NCBI GenBank assembly: GCA_965204695.1
Contig: OZ242007.1
Coordinates: 4,774,001-4,838,000, forward strand
Direction: 5' to 3'
DNA length: 64,000 bases
Source of the DNA: JAHEKD01 sp965204695
GTDB taxonomy: Bacteria; Pseudomonadota; Gammaproteobacteria; Arenicellales; JAHEKD01
A program made the translations under genes and the position numbers. Every line of letters starts with the position of its first letter. Within the stretch, counting starts at the first letter, position 1. Positions 51,156 to 60,393 of this stretch are shown piece after piece. The notes under the pieces were generated by a model, which saw nothing but the letters and a program-made list of their open reading frames with translations, was not told the DNA's origin and made no database searches.

Positions 51156-52424
51156 ATGGCGTTGTTTGTAGAAAAATATGGTGGTACATCAGTGGCTGAT
51201 GCTGAGCGCATAAACGCAGTCGCTGACAATGTCGTTAAAAGTCATCACCAAGGCCATCAAATGGTTGTGGTTTTATCTGCTATGAGTGGTGAGACTAACC
51301 GCTTATTAGCTCTGGCAGACGAAATACACCCTGAAGCTGATGCCCGCGAAGTCGATATGTTGGTGTCAACCGGTGAACAGGTCACCATAGCGCTTTTGGC
51401 AATGGCTTTACATCACCGAGGAGTGGATGCACGTTCCTATACAGGAGGCCAAGTCAACATTCTGACCGATAATGTTTATGGTAAAGCTAGAATAGTTGAT
51501 ATAGATGCGCAGCGTATCCGTAACGATTTACAGAAGAATCGTGTCGTTGTGGTTGCTGGTTTTCAGGGTGTTGATTCTGAGGGAAATATCACCACACTCG
51601 GGCGCGGCGGCTCAGACACCACCGCTGTTGCTTTAGCTGCTGCACTAAAAGCGGATGAATGTAAGATTTACACTGATGTCGACGGTGTTTACACATGTGA
51701 TCCTCGTATTGAACCTAATGCCAGAAGATTAGATCGAATTACCTTTGAGGAAATGCTGGAGTTGGCTAGCTCTGGTGCTAAAGTTTTGCAAACTCGTTCA
51801 GTGGAGTTTGCTGGTAAGTATCGTGTTCCACTACGGGTGTTGTCTTCTTTCGCACCGGATCAAGGAACCTTAATCACGTTTGAGGAAAATAATTCAATGG
51901 AGCAGCCATTAATTTCAGGTATTGCATATAGCAAAGACGAAGCAAAATTAACCATTGTCGGTGTTCCTGATGAACCAGGTGTAGCCTGCAATATATTGGA
52001 GCCAATTTCTGACGCTCATATCAATATTGACATGATTGTTCAGAATATCGGTGATGATAATAATACCGATTTCACCTTCACGGTGCCCAGGGCGGATTAT
52101 GAGACGTCAAAAGAAATTCTAGAAAATACTGCTAAAGTCTTATCTGCACAGGAAGTCAGAGGAGATTCCAACATGGCTAAAGTCTCCGTGGTTGGTGTCG
52201 GTATGCGTTCGCATGCCGGCGTAGCCACGACCATGTTTAAAGCTTTGGCCAACGAAGGTATTAACATTATTCTGATTTCGACTTCAGAAATTAAGATTTC
52301 TGTGGTCATTGAGGATAAATATCTTGAATTAGCTGTACGAAGTCTACATAGAGCTTTCCAGTTAGACGAAAGCGGAAACGACATTACCGGAAAAAAACAA
52401 TTAGATGAAGACATTTTGGTCTAA
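51156..52424 (+). CDS. lysC: Aspartate kinase
   Basis: 422 aa. Kinase domain beginning VEKYGGTSVADAERI with TTLGRGGSDTTAVALAAAL, then two ACT domains (about 265-340 and 345-410) for feedback control by amino acids. First step of the lysine, threonine and methionine pathway. Single-function enzyme without homoserine dehydrogenase. The alaS-lysC-csrA order is standard in non-enteric gammaproteobacteria. Confidence 0.97.
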   Translation: MALFVEKYGGTSVADAERINAVADNVVKSHHQGHQMVVVLSAMSGETNRLLALADEIHPEADAREVDMLVSTGEQVTIALLAMALHHRGVDARSYTGGQVNILTDNVYGKARIVDIDAQRIRNDLQKNRVVVVAGFQGVDSEGNITTLGRGGSDTTAVALAAALKADECKIYTDVDGVYTCDPRIEPNARRLDRITFEEMLELASSGAKVLQTRSVEFAGKYRVPLRVLSSFAPDQGTLITFEENNSMEQPLISGIAYSKDEAKLTIVGVPDEPGVACNILEPISDAHINIDMIVQNIGDDNNTDFTFTVPRADYETSKEILENTAKVLSAQEVRGDSNMAKVSVVGVGMRSHAGVATTMFKALANEGINIILISTSEIKISVVIEDKYLELAVRSLHRAFQLDESGNDITGKKQLDEDILV

Positions 52425-52507
52425 TGTAATGCTTCTGCTGAAGCCCAAAATGCTATAATTCAAGCCAAGGGAGTAGGCAGTAACTGTCAACTATAAGGGA
52501 GATTTTT

Positions 52508-52708
52508 ATGTTGATATTAACTCGCAGAATTGGCGAGGCAGTTAAAATTGGGGATGACATTGAAGTAAGCGTCATAGGGGTTAAGGGAAATCAGGTTCGT
52601 TTAGGTATAAACGCACCTACCGACATTGCCGTGCACCGTCAGGAAATCTATGATCGTATCCAACAGGATAATCAATCGGCTGATAAATCTACTGATTCAC
52701 ACGATTAG
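52508..52708 (+). CDS. csrA: Carbon storage regulator CsrA/RsmA
   Basis: 66 aa RNA-binding regulator. MLILTRRIGEAVKIGDDI and VRLGINAP are diagnostic, and Arg44 in the RNA-binding patch (VHRQEIYDRI) is kept. It binds GGA motifs in mRNA leaders. AAGGGAG lies upstream of the ATG and may also serve autoregulation. Confidence 0.98.
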   Translation: MLILTRRIGEAVKIGDDIEVSVIGVKGNQVRLGINAPTDIAVHRQEIYDRIQQDNQSADKSTDSHD

Positions 52709-52779
52709 CAAACAATAATCTATTGCCGGTTGATGCTTTTCACCGTGGCAGTATGCGGTTAGAATCCCTGCTTCTTAAC

Positions 52780-52869
52780 GGAGAGTTGGCCGAGTGGCTG
52801 AAGGCGCGCCCCTGCTAAGGGCGTAAACGGGAAACTGTTTCGAGGGTTCGAATCCCTCACTCTCCGCCA
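52780..52869 (+). tRNA. tRNA-Ser (anticodon GCU)
   Basis: 90 nt with a long variable arm: acceptor GGAGAGT/ACTCTCC, anticodon stem CGCCC/GGGCG with GCT at 52814-52816, T arm GAGGGTTCGAATCCCTC, discriminator G and encoded CCA. Downstream of csrA as in many gammaproteobacteria. Confidence 0.97.
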
Positions 52870-52918
52870 ACTGCGTTTAAATATAGTAAAGTAACTCAGC
52901 AATCGTGGATTTATAATC

Positions 52919-53325
52919 ATCTGGGAATCTACAGCCGACAAAAATCTTATCAGATTGGCATGTCAATGCAGTAGCCACTATAATGCAGCGAGGTTGACTA
53001 ATTAAATTCCAGGAAGGCAGATTTTCCGTTACCCGATACTTTCTAACTATCAAAATGCAGTAGGTAAAAGCAGTTATCAAGGTTTGGGAATTTAAATCTA
53101 AGAAAGCAAAATCCACTCAACTCGATAATTTCTTATTAATAAGCTTCCAGTAGTCAACATCACAAATTGAAACCTAGGAATTTTACTCCAGCTAAGCAGA
53201 ATTTATTCAACCCGTTCTTTTCTAACTAAATTGTAAATCTAACTGCTATAAATACTGCTAAAGTCATAGAATTTAACTACGAGAAAGCTGAATTTCAGAT
53301 GCTCCAGTTTTATTGACCCCAATAT
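52919..53325 (+). repeat. Degenerate repeat array of about 90-bp units, downstream of tRNA-Ser
   Basis: Starts 49 nt after the tRNA with ATCTGGGAATCTA-CAGCCGA, then four units with anchors at about 53009, 53098, 53188 and 53278, spaced 89, 90 and 90 bp. Unit starts read like GGGAATTTAAATCTAAG-AAAGC-AAAAT or close variants; TTTCTAACTA recurs about 33 bp after the anchor in units 1 and 3. The array runs up to the pcnB start. No protein frame fits it. The unit start somewhat resembles a tRNA T arm (GGTTCGAATCC). Confidence 0.65.
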
Positions 53326-53347
53326 CAATTGAAATAACAAGAATCTT

Positions 53348-54634
53348 GTGAAATCTAAAAAGCTTAAACCTAAATACTATTCAGCCGAGCAATTAAAGCT
53401 TAGATATACGCTTATTGATCAAGCGGCAATTGAAGTGGTCAAAAAGCTCACTATTGCTGGTTTCAAGGCTTATTTAGTTGGCGGCTGTATTCGTGATTTA
53501 TTGTTGGGGATCACACCCAAAGATTTTGATGTGTCCACCGATGCGATACCAGCTCAGATTAGGCGTGTATTTCCAAGATCAAGAGTTATAGGCCAGCGAT
53601 TTAAAATTGTTCATGTCACTATAAAGAGAGAGCTATTCGAAATATCCACTTTCAGGCAGGCAGTTAGAGATCACCATAAAGACAAAGCAACTGGACAAGT
53701 CTTGGATGATAATGTCTTCGGCACTATCGAAGATGATGTTTCAAGGCGGGATTTTACTGTCAACGCGCTTTATTATGATGTTGAATCAAAGCAAGTTATT
53801 GACTACTTCAATGGCATTAGACATATCCGGGAGAAAAAACTCGAGTTAATAGGTGATCCGGATACCCGCTTAGCTGAAGATCCAGGGCGGATTCTGCGTA
53901 CCGTCCGTTTTCAGTCGAAATTTGGTTTTAAGGTAAGCAGCGAAATCGTAGAAGCGATTTATCGCAACAAATACAGTCTTAATAATATTCCTCCCGCACG
54001 TCGCTTTGATGAGGTTCTTAAGTTATTTTATTGTGGAAAAGCGACAAGAATGTGGGAACTTCTTAATGAATATGACTTGTTGCCTTATTTGTTTACTCAT
54101 TCTGATGACAATAAGTCCCCACAGGCTAAGTTGTCAAAGTCCATAACTGCTGCCGCACTCATAAACACAGATCAACGCATCACTCAGGAAAAACCTGTCA
54201 TTAGTGCCTTTATGTTTTGTGCAATTTTATGGCCTTATTACCATCACCGATTTAAGTATTTAGTGAACAAAAAATATGACCCTCAAGAAGCCATGGTACA
54301 AGCATCTGAGGAGATTATTTCACAACAATTATTGCGTACCGGCATGTTACGACGGGTAAGTAACACCATACGAGACATCTGGTGGCTACAATATCGTCTC
54401 GAAAAAGCTCGCAAAAAGCAGGTGGTAAAAATACTGTCACATCCACGCTTTAGAGCTGGATATGATTTCTTATTAATTCGTGTCGCAGTTGGTGATGTTG
54501 ATGCTGAAATCGCTGAGTTCTGGACACTAAAACAAGAAGAGAAAAAAGTTTCAATTAAGAAAAAACCGATCAAAAAATCCAGGAAATCAAAAAAAGGACA
54601 TTGGAGAAAGGCGCATGGCCATGCCCAGCGATGA
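53348..54634 (+). CDS. pcnB: Poly(A) polymerase I
   Basis: 428 aa nucleotidyltransferase of the PcnB family: GGCIRDLLLGITPKDFDVSTDA gives the catalytic GG and Asp pair, RRDFTVNALYY follows, and the C-terminus is lysine/arginine rich (KKKPIKKSRKSKKGHW). It adds A tails to RNA 3' ends and promotes decay. GTG start. Overlaps folK by 20 bp, the conserved pcnB-folK pair. Confidence 0.95.
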   Translation: MKSKKLKPKYYSAEQLKLRYTLIDQAAIEVVKKLTIAGFKAYLVGGCIRDLLLGITPKDFDVSTDAIPAQIRRVFPRSRVIGQRFKIVHVTIKRELFEISTFRQAVRDHHKDKATGQVLDDNVFGTIEDDVSRRDFTVNALYYDVESKQVIDYFNGIRHIREKKLELIGDPDTRLAEDPGRILRTVRFQSKFGFKVSSEIVEAIYRNKYSLNNIPPARRFDEVLKLFYCGKATRMWELLNEYDLLPYLFTHSDDNKSPQAKLSKSITAAALINTDQRITQEKPVISAFMFCAILWPYYHHRFKYLVNKKYDPQEAMVQASEEIISQQLLRTGMLRRVSNTIRDIWWLQYRLEKARKKQVVKILSHPRFRAGYDFLLIRVAVGDVDAEIAEFWTLKQEEKKVSIKKKPIKKSRKSKKGHWRKAHGHAQR

Positions 54635-55121
54635 TATTTATATTGGGTTAGGTAGCAACCTTGATCGCCCGGAATTACAAATCACAAAGGCACTCAAATT
54701 TTTAGCCAATTCTAATTATGTCAGCTTGGATGATCATTCATCATTTTATATTACCGCGCCGATTGGCTATGACGACCAGCCTTATTTTATTAATGCCGTC
54801 GCCAAACTCCAAACCAAACTTAAACCTTTATATTTGTTGCGATTACTACAATCGATCGAAAATAAACAATTCAGAAAGCGTTCTAGTAACCAGAATGCAC
54901 CACGCACATTAGACTTGGATATTTTGATTTATGGAAGATTACAATGCATAACTGATACACTTAGTATTCCCCATCCGAGGATGCTTGAACGACGATTCGT
55001 ACTCGAACCATTATTAGAAATTGCATCTAATTTAATCATTCCCGGCCGGGGTTATGCAGCAAACTATTTCACACAGGTAGCCGATCAAGAGTGTCAAAGA
55101 TCGGAGCAAATATTGCTGTAA
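54615..55121 (+). CDS. folK: 2-amino-4-hydroxy-6-hydroxymethyldihydropteridine pyrophosphokinase
   Basis: 168 aa HPPK. IYIGLGSNL at the start, the catalytic Arg region (RKRSSNQNAPRTLDLDIL) and IPHPRMLERRFVLEPL are conserved. It activates the pterin in folate synthesis. ATG at 54615 or 54621; both give a normal N-terminus. Confidence 0.95.
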   Translation: MAMPSDDIYIGLGSNLDRPELQITKALKFLANSNYVSLDDHSSFYITAPIGYDDQPYFINAVAKLQTKLKPLYLLRLLQSIENKQFRKRSSNQNAPRTLDLDILIYGRLQCITDTLSIPHPRMLERRFVLEPLLEIASNLIIPGRGYAANYFTQVADQECQRSEQILL

Positions 55122-55170
55122 ACCACGGCTTAGAATACACTTGACCTAATCAACAAAACTCACCGAAGCC

Positions 55171-56538
55171 ATGGCTTCTATCAATGTCACTTTTCCAACA
55201 CACAGTGCTTGTGCTCAACACAGCAGGCGCGTTGCTGTTTCAACGCTGGGTTGTAAGGTCAATTTATATGAAAGCAATCTGATTGCTCAAAACTTGTCTG
55301 CCGATAACTGGCACAGTGTGAATAGTAAAGAAATAGCAGACATGTATGTTATTAATACTTGCACGGTGACTCAGGAAGCTGATCGACAAGCTCGTCAGGA
55401 GGTCAGGCGTTTGATCCGACAGAATCCTGAAGCGTTGATTGTGGTAACAGGCTGCTATGCTCAGATGGATCCAACGGCCTGTGCTGACATACCAGGCGTT
55501 GATCTAGTCATCGGTAACGACCGAAAACTCGATATACACCAATTACTACCCCTTTATGAAAAAGGCGAGCTACCTAAGGTGCTGGTCGGCGAATTAGACC
55601 AGCATGTTAGTTTACCTGATGGGCTATTAGCAAGATTCGAAGGACAGACCCGAGCTTTCATGCAAATTCAACAAGGTTGTGACCAAGGCTGTACGTTTTG
55701 TATTATTCATCGAGCGCGTGGGCCAAGCCGTTCTATTCCGATGACCATTTTGAAGCGTCAGGCACACCGTTTGGTCGAAAACGGTTATAAAGAGTTGGTA
55801 ATCTGTGGTGTCGATTTGGGCTCTTATGGCGAAGATTTCGGCCAAGCTGACTATTCATTGGTAAACCTGATTGATGAACTACACCATGAGCATCCGCTGC
55901 TTCGACTACGCTTAAGTTCGATTGACCCTGTCCACATCAGCGATAAATTGATTAATCGTTTTGCACAAAGAAAAGTTTGCCCACATTTACATCTGTCTTT
56001 GCAAAGTGCAAACACTTTGATCTTAAAGCGCATGAAACGGCGTTATGATCGCGATTTAGTTTATGAGCGAATCAATGAGCTCAGAACTGTTGTACCCGAT
56101 TTAGTCATTAGTGCAGACGTCATGACTGGTTTTCCAACCGAAACCGAAGATCAGTTTGAGCAAACTTTGCAAGCTGTAAAAGATCTGGAAATTGCTTATC
56201 CACATGTTTTTCCTTATTCCCAGCGTAGTGGCACACCGGCAGCGAAAATCCCAAAACAAATCCCGGTAAAAGAACGCAAAGCTCGTGCGGCCAGAGTCCG
56301 AAAAGCGGGTCAACAGGCTTTAACTCATGTTATGACTAAAAATATAGGTAAAACCATAACTGTTTTAACGGAAGAAAGTATCGATAAAAAAACTGGCTTA
56401 AGAAGAGCCAGAGCGGAAAATTATTTACCAACCTTGGTATCTGCTGAGTTTGAAGCAAATCAGCTGGTTGAAGTCGTAAATAATCGTATACAAAACAATA
56501 GTTTGATTGCTCAAGACAGCCTAAAAACGGTAAACTAA
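55171..56538 (+). CDS. mtaB: tRNA (N6-L-threonylcarbamoyladenosine37-C2)-methylthiotransferase MtaB-like
   Basis: 455 aa radical SAM methylthiotransferase. N-terminal UPF0004 domain (STLGCKVNLYESN, INTCTVTQEADRQ), radical SAM triad GCDQGCTFC (about residues 169-177) and a C-terminal TRAM-like tail. It would convert t6A37 to ms2t6A. GCKVN rather than GCQMN favours MtaB over MiaB or RimO. MtaB is less common in gammaproteobacteria. Confidence 0.85.
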   Translation: MASINVTFPTHSACAQHSRRVAVSTLGCKVNLYESNLIAQNLSADNWHSVNSKEIADMYVINTCTVTQEADRQARQEVRRLIRQNPEALIVVTGCYAQMDPTACADIPGVDLVIGNDRKLDIHQLLPLYEKGELPKVLVGELDQHVSLPDGLLARFEGQTRAFMQIQQGCDQGCTFCIIHRARGPSRSIPMTILKRQAHRLVENGYKELVICGVDLGSYGEDFGQADYSLVNLIDELHHEHPLLRLRLSSIDPVHISDKLINRFAQRKVCPHLHLSLQSANTLILKRMKRRYDRDLVYERINELRTVVPDLVISADVMTGFPTETEDQFEQTLQAVKDLEIAYPHVFPYSQRSGTPAAKIPKQIPVKERKARAARVRKAGQQALTHVMTKNIGKTITVLTEESIDKKTGLRRARAENYLPTLVSAEFEANQLVEVVNNRIQNNSLIAQDSLKTVN

Positions 56539-56581
56539 CGCGCTTTTCAAACTAGACTGACTATTACTTTAGGAGTAACCA

Positions 56582-57016
56582 ATGGCGATTGAACGCACTC
56601 TATCAATAATCAAGCCCGATGCAGTAGGAAAAAACGTAATCGGCAAAATCTATGACCGATTTGAATCTGCTGGGCTTAGAATTGTAGCTGCAAAAATGAT
56701 GCATTTGTCGGAAGAACAGGCTGGACAGTTTTATGAAGTTCATAAAGAGCGTCCTTTCTATAGTGACTTGGTAAGTTTTATGACTTCTGGACCCGTGATG
56801 GTACAAGTGTTGGAAGGTGAGAATGCGATAACCAAGCATCGTGAAGTCATGGGTGCAACCAATCCACAAGAAGCAGCTCCAGGAACTATTCGTGCGGACT
56901 TCGCTGAGACTGTCGATGAAAATGCTTGCCATGGTTCTGACGGGCCAGATACTGCTAAAGTTGAAATAGAATTTTTCTTTGGTGATGATAGCGTGATTGA
57001 GCGAACCAGAGGCTAA
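56582..57016 (+). CDS. ndk: Nucleoside diphosphate kinase
   Basis: 144 aa. N-terminal TLSIIKPDAVGKN and the active-site His117 in NACHGSDG. It balances NTP pools by phosphate transfer. AGGAG lies just before the ATG. rlmN follows after 13 bp. Confidence 0.98.
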   Translation: MAIERTLSIIKPDAVGKNVIGKIYDRFESAGLRIVAAKMMHLSEEQAGQFYEVHKERPFYSDLVSFMTSGPVMVQVLEGENAITKHREVMGATNPQEAAPGTIRADFAETVDENACHGSDGPDTAKVEIEFFFGDDSVIERTRG

Positions 57017-57029
57017 GCAAGTTAGCACA

Positions 57030-58127
57030 ATGACACAGGCGCAAACTAATCTGCTAGGACTTAACCGAAATGATCTGGAATCGTTTTTCACTGATATGGG
57101 TGAGAAATCATTTCGTGCCGGTCAGGTTATGCAGTGGGTTTATCAGCGTCGCGAATTATCTTTTGATAACATGACTGATCTAAGCAAGCTGTTACGCTCT
57201 AAGTTAGAGCAGACAGCTTGTCTTGTATTACCTGAAATTGTTAGAGATCAACTTTCTAGTGACGGTACACGCAAATGGCTATTGCGATTAGCCGACGGGA
57301 ATTGCATTGAAACGGTATTTATTCCCGAGGCTGATCGTGGCACTTTGTGTGTTTCATCTCAAGTTGGTTGTATGCTTACCTGCACATTTTGTGCAACTGC
57401 TAGGCAAGGTTTTAATCGTAATCTGACTAGCGCTGAAATTATTAGTCAGCTGATGGTGGCCGATTCGTTGTTAAATCAATCCGGGCAGGAAAGGGCAGTC
57501 AGTAATATTGTAATGATGGGTATGGGTGAGCCATTATTGAATTACGGCAATGTAGTTTCAGCGATGAAATTAATGCTGGATGATTTGTCTTATGGTTTGT
57601 CAAAGCGCAGAGTAACCTTGAGTACAGCGGGTGTAGTGCCCGCGATTTATAAATTAAAGCTGGATTGTCCGGTTAGTCTGGCTGTTTCCCTACATGCCCC
57701 AACTGATGAGTTGCGCGATGAATTGGTACCGATAAATAAAAAGTATCCGCTTAATCAACTCATTGAAGCTTGCCATGATTACATTTCGACTGAATCACGA
57801 AGGCGTATCACATTTGAATATGTAATGCTGGAAGGTATTAACGATTCTGATGAAATGGCTAAAAAATTAGTCAATTTAATCAAAGAGATACCATCTAAAG
57901 TTAATTTAATACCTTTCAATTCAGTGCATGGTATTAAATATAACTGTTCACCACTAAAGCAAATAAATCGTTTTCGAGACATTCTCTTGGATGCTGGGGT
58001 ATTTACTATTACGCGTAAGACTAGAGGTGACAATATTGATGCCGCCTGTGGGCAGCTTGCCGGTAAAGTACAGGATAAAACCAAACGCAGCCAAAGACTT
58101 GCTTTGCAAGTAAGAACTTCTCACTAA
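57030..58127 (+). CDS. rlmN: 23S rRNA (adenine2503-C2)/tRNA (adenine37-C2)-methyltransferase RlmN
   Basis: 365 aa from the ATG at 57030; the frame is open further up but that overlaps ndk. Radical SAM triad CMLTCTFC, GMGEPLLNYGN, and the C-terminal Cys region (NIDAACGQL) are present. pilF starts with no gap after its stop, so the two are coupled. The ndk-rlmN-pilF order is conserved. Confidence 0.96.
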   Translation: MTQAQTNLLGLNRNDLESFFTDMGEKSFRAGQVMQWVYQRRELSFDNMTDLSKLLRSKLEQTACLVLPEIVRDQLSSDGTRKWLLRLADGNCIETVFIPEADRGTLCVSSQVGCMLTCTFCATARQGFNRNLTSAEIISQLMVADSLLNQSGQERAVSNIVMMGMGEPLLNYGNVVSAMKLMLDDLSYGLSKRRVTLSTAGVVPAIYKLKLDCPVSLAVSLHAPTDELRDELVPINKKYPLNQLIEACHDYISTESRRRITFEYVMLEGINDSDEMAKKLVNLIKEIPSKVNLIPFNSVHGIKYNCSPLKQINRFRDILLDAGVFTITRKTRGDNIDAACGQLAGKVQDKTKRSQRLALQVRTSH

Positions 58128-58796
58128 ATGCAGCATTTTTTTGGGGTCTTAGTTTTATTAGTTGCCTATTGCCTATTAATTTCTTGTTCCAAAACAGTTG
58201 GTTCACATACAACTGAAGAGCAAAAACGTTTAGCAAAAGTTCATAGTCAGGTTTCATTTGAATTCATGTTTAATAACAATACAAATGTGGCTTTTGGAGA
58301 GGCGGAAGAGGCACTTCGACTTGACCCAACTGGTCTTGAATCTAATCACGCAATGGCACGAGTACAACAGCTATTAGGTAATCATGAACTTGTCGTTCAA
58401 CACTATCAGCGGGCGCTTAGAAGTGATCCGTATGCAGTGGTGGTTTTGAATGATTATGGTCAATATTTGTGTCAATTAGGACAAAAGAGAAAAGCACTAA
58501 AACAATTTGATCGGGCTGGCTCTCAACTCATGAGTTCACAGCGTATGGTTAGCTATACTAGAGCTGCTGCCTGTTCGACGACTAACCAAGATTTTGAATC
58601 GGCTGAGAAATATTTGCTACAGGCGCTTCAACTTAGCCCTCAATCCGAACCAATTTTGTTGAATTTGGTTCGTGTGAATGTTGCTGAAAACGATTATGTT
58701 CAGGCGGATAAATATCTACAGCAATATTACAAACTGCAGCCAAAACCCGATCCAGAAGCTTTAAAATTAGCACAGCAAATTCGAGATAACAGTTGA
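58128..58796 (+). CDS. pilF: Type IV pilus biogenesis lipoprotein PilF/PilW (TPR)
   Basis: 222 aa. Signal peptide with lipobox (LISC, Cys20) and about five TPR units (NHAMARVQQLLGNHELVV, VVVLNDYGQYLCQLGQ). PilF is the outer-membrane pilotin that brings the secretin PilQ to the membrane. Its stop codon TGA is also the left target-duplication copy of the MITE that follows. Confidence 0.88.
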   Translation: MQHFFGVLVLLVAYCLLISCSKTVGSHTTEEQKRLAKVHSQVSFEFMFNNNTNVAFGEAEEALRLDPTGLESNHAMARVQQLLGNHELVVQHYQRALRSDPYAVVVLNDYGQYLCQLGQKRKALKQFDRAGSQLMSSQRMVSYTRAAACSTTNQDFESAEKYLLQALQLSPQSEPILLNLVRVNVAENDYVQADKYLQQYYKLQPKPDPEALKLAQQIRDNS

Positions 58797-59069
58797 GGAA
58801 CCTCTGGTTAAATCGCTAATGAGCACAGTTTTTCGTAAATGGATAAGATCGCTAGGCGCAGCGCGAATGTTGCATGCCTTAGCAATACAACGAGTGCTGC
58901 AACGAGGCGAGCACGCCATTTGCGGTAAACCCATAAGGGACTCGGCATTAAGCATCATCTACGGTGTTACATTGCTAATCAAGGGAACAACCCTTAATAG
59001 CGCAATGCGCCTTGTATCTAACACTCAATGCACAGCGTCTGTGCCATTATGGACTTAATCAGAGGTTCC
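58797..59069. mobile_element. 273-bp MITE with 31-bp terminal inverted repeats (IS5/IS1031-like)
   Basis: Left end GGAACCTCTGGTTAA... to GCACAG (58797-58828) is an imperfect inverted copy of the right end (59039-59069), with ends GGAACCTCTG in both. TGA flanks both sides (58794-58796 and 59070-59072), a 3-bp TNA-type duplication as made by the IS1031 group of IS5. A 79-codon frame inside (58819-59058) resembles no transposase and is probably chance. It lies where rodZ and ispG usually sit. AGAGG at 59061-59065 in the right end is the likely hisS ribosome binding site. Confidence 0.82.
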
Positions 59070-59073
59070 TGAC

Positions 59074-60357
59074 ATGCAAAAAATCCAATCGATACGTGGA
59101 ATGAATGATTTATTGCCAGTCGACAGTGGTCATTGGCAATATGTGGAACGTGTGCTGGCGGAAGTTGCAGGCCTATATGGGTATCAGGAAATTCGAACTC
59201 CAATAGCCGAGCATACTGCATTATTCAAACGTTCAATTGGTGAAGCGACGGATATAGTCGAAAAAGAAATGTACACCTTTGAAGATAAAGGTGGTGACAG
59301 CCTGACTTTGCGCCCCGAAAATACCGCCAGTGTCATACGTGCCGGAATAGAGCGTGGTTTGTTTCATAACCAAAAACAAAAACTCTGGTATATGGGCCCT
59401 ATGTTTCGTCATGAACGACCGCAAAAAGGCCGCTATCGACAATTTCATCAGTTTGGTTGCGAAGCGGTTGGTTGGGAAGGGCCGGATGTTGATGCGGAAT
59501 TAATCCAGTTGACAGCACGGTTATGGCAAAGACTCGGTTTACAACACATCAAATTGGAATTGAATTGTATTGGCACAGCTGAAGAACGGTATAACTATCG
59601 ACAAAAACTGGTCAATTACTTTCAGCCATTTTACGATGAGTTGGATCCTGATAGTCAAAGACGCCTGACAACTAACCCACTGCGAATTTTTGATAGCAAG
59701 GTTGAAAGCACCCAGAAAATTATTGCTAATGCACCTGAGCTTGATTCAACTTTGAGTGATGAATCCAAAGCCCACTTTTCAGGGTTATGCCGGTTACTTG
59801 ACGATGCAGGTATCGACTATGTTATCAATCCCAGGTTAGTTAGAGGTTTGGATTATTACAGTTTAACTGTGTTTGAATGGGTAACTGATCAACTCGGTGC
59901 TCAAAATGCAGTATTGGCCGGTGGACGTTATGATGGCCTGGTTGAACAGCTTGGCGGTAAGCAAACACCCGGTATTGGTTTTGCGATGGGCATTGAACGT
60001 CTAATCGAATTATTAAAGCTCAGCGAGACTCCCGTTTCCAGTTATTGTGTTCAATGCTATGTGATTACAGATAATAGCAATAAGGCATTGCAAAAAGCTG
60101 TCAGCCTTGCTGAACAATTGCGTGACCAGAATGTTAACACCATTGTTCATCTTGGAGGTGGTGGTTTTAAATCCCAATTTAAAAAAGCTGACCGAAGCGG
60201 TGCCGATATTGCAGTGATTATTGGAGAAGAAGAAATTCGCTCTGGAAAAGTTTCAGTTAAGCCCTTACGTGATGATAAAGCCCAAATTTCGTTGGAATTT
60301 GTTGATAAGTTGCCGGATCAATCGCTTAAGCAGCTATTAAAACTGCTAACACAATAG
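59074..60357 (+). CDS. hisS: Histidine-tRNA ligase
   Basis: 427 aa class II synthetase: IQSIRGMNDLLP at the start, LRPENTASVIRAG, FRHERPQKGRYRQFHQFG (motif 2), GLDYYSLTVFEW and GIGFAMGIERL (motif 3). The ATG lies 4 bp beyond the MITE end, whose terminal repeat supplies AGAGG at 8-bp spacing. yfgM, bamB and der follow in the usual order. Confidence 0.97.
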   Translation: MQKIQSIRGMNDLLPVDSGHWQYVERVLAEVAGLYGYQEIRTPIAEHTALFKRSIGEATDIVEKEMYTFEDKGGDSLTLRPENTASVIRAGIERGLFHNQKQKLWYMGPMFRHERPQKGRYRQFHQFGCEAVGWEGPDVDAELIQLTARLWQRLGLQHIKLELNCIGTAEERYNYRQKLVNYFQPFYDELDPDSQRRLTTNPLRIFDSKVESTQKIIANAPELDSTLSDESKAHFSGLCRLLDDAGIDYVINPRLVRGLDYYSLTVFEWVTDQLGAQNAVLAGGRYDGLVEQLGGKQTPGIGFAMGIERLIELLKLSETPVSSYCVQCYVITDNSNKALQKAVSLAEQLRDQNVNTIVHLGGGGFKSQFKKADRSGADIAVIIGEEEIRSGKVSVKPLRDDKAQISLEFVDKLPDQSLKQLLKLLTQ

Positions 60358-60393
60358 TAAAATCGCGTCCTTTATAAATATATAGTCACAGAA

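Noticed and set aside
52919..53325. CRISPR array
   Set aside because: The repeats are degenerate throughout the 90-bp unit with no short identical repeat alternating with unique spacers, and no cas genes are in the window.
58819..59058. 79-codon open frame inside the MITE
   Set aside because: It lies wholly between the terminal repeats, resembles no known transposase motif and has no clear ribosome binding site.
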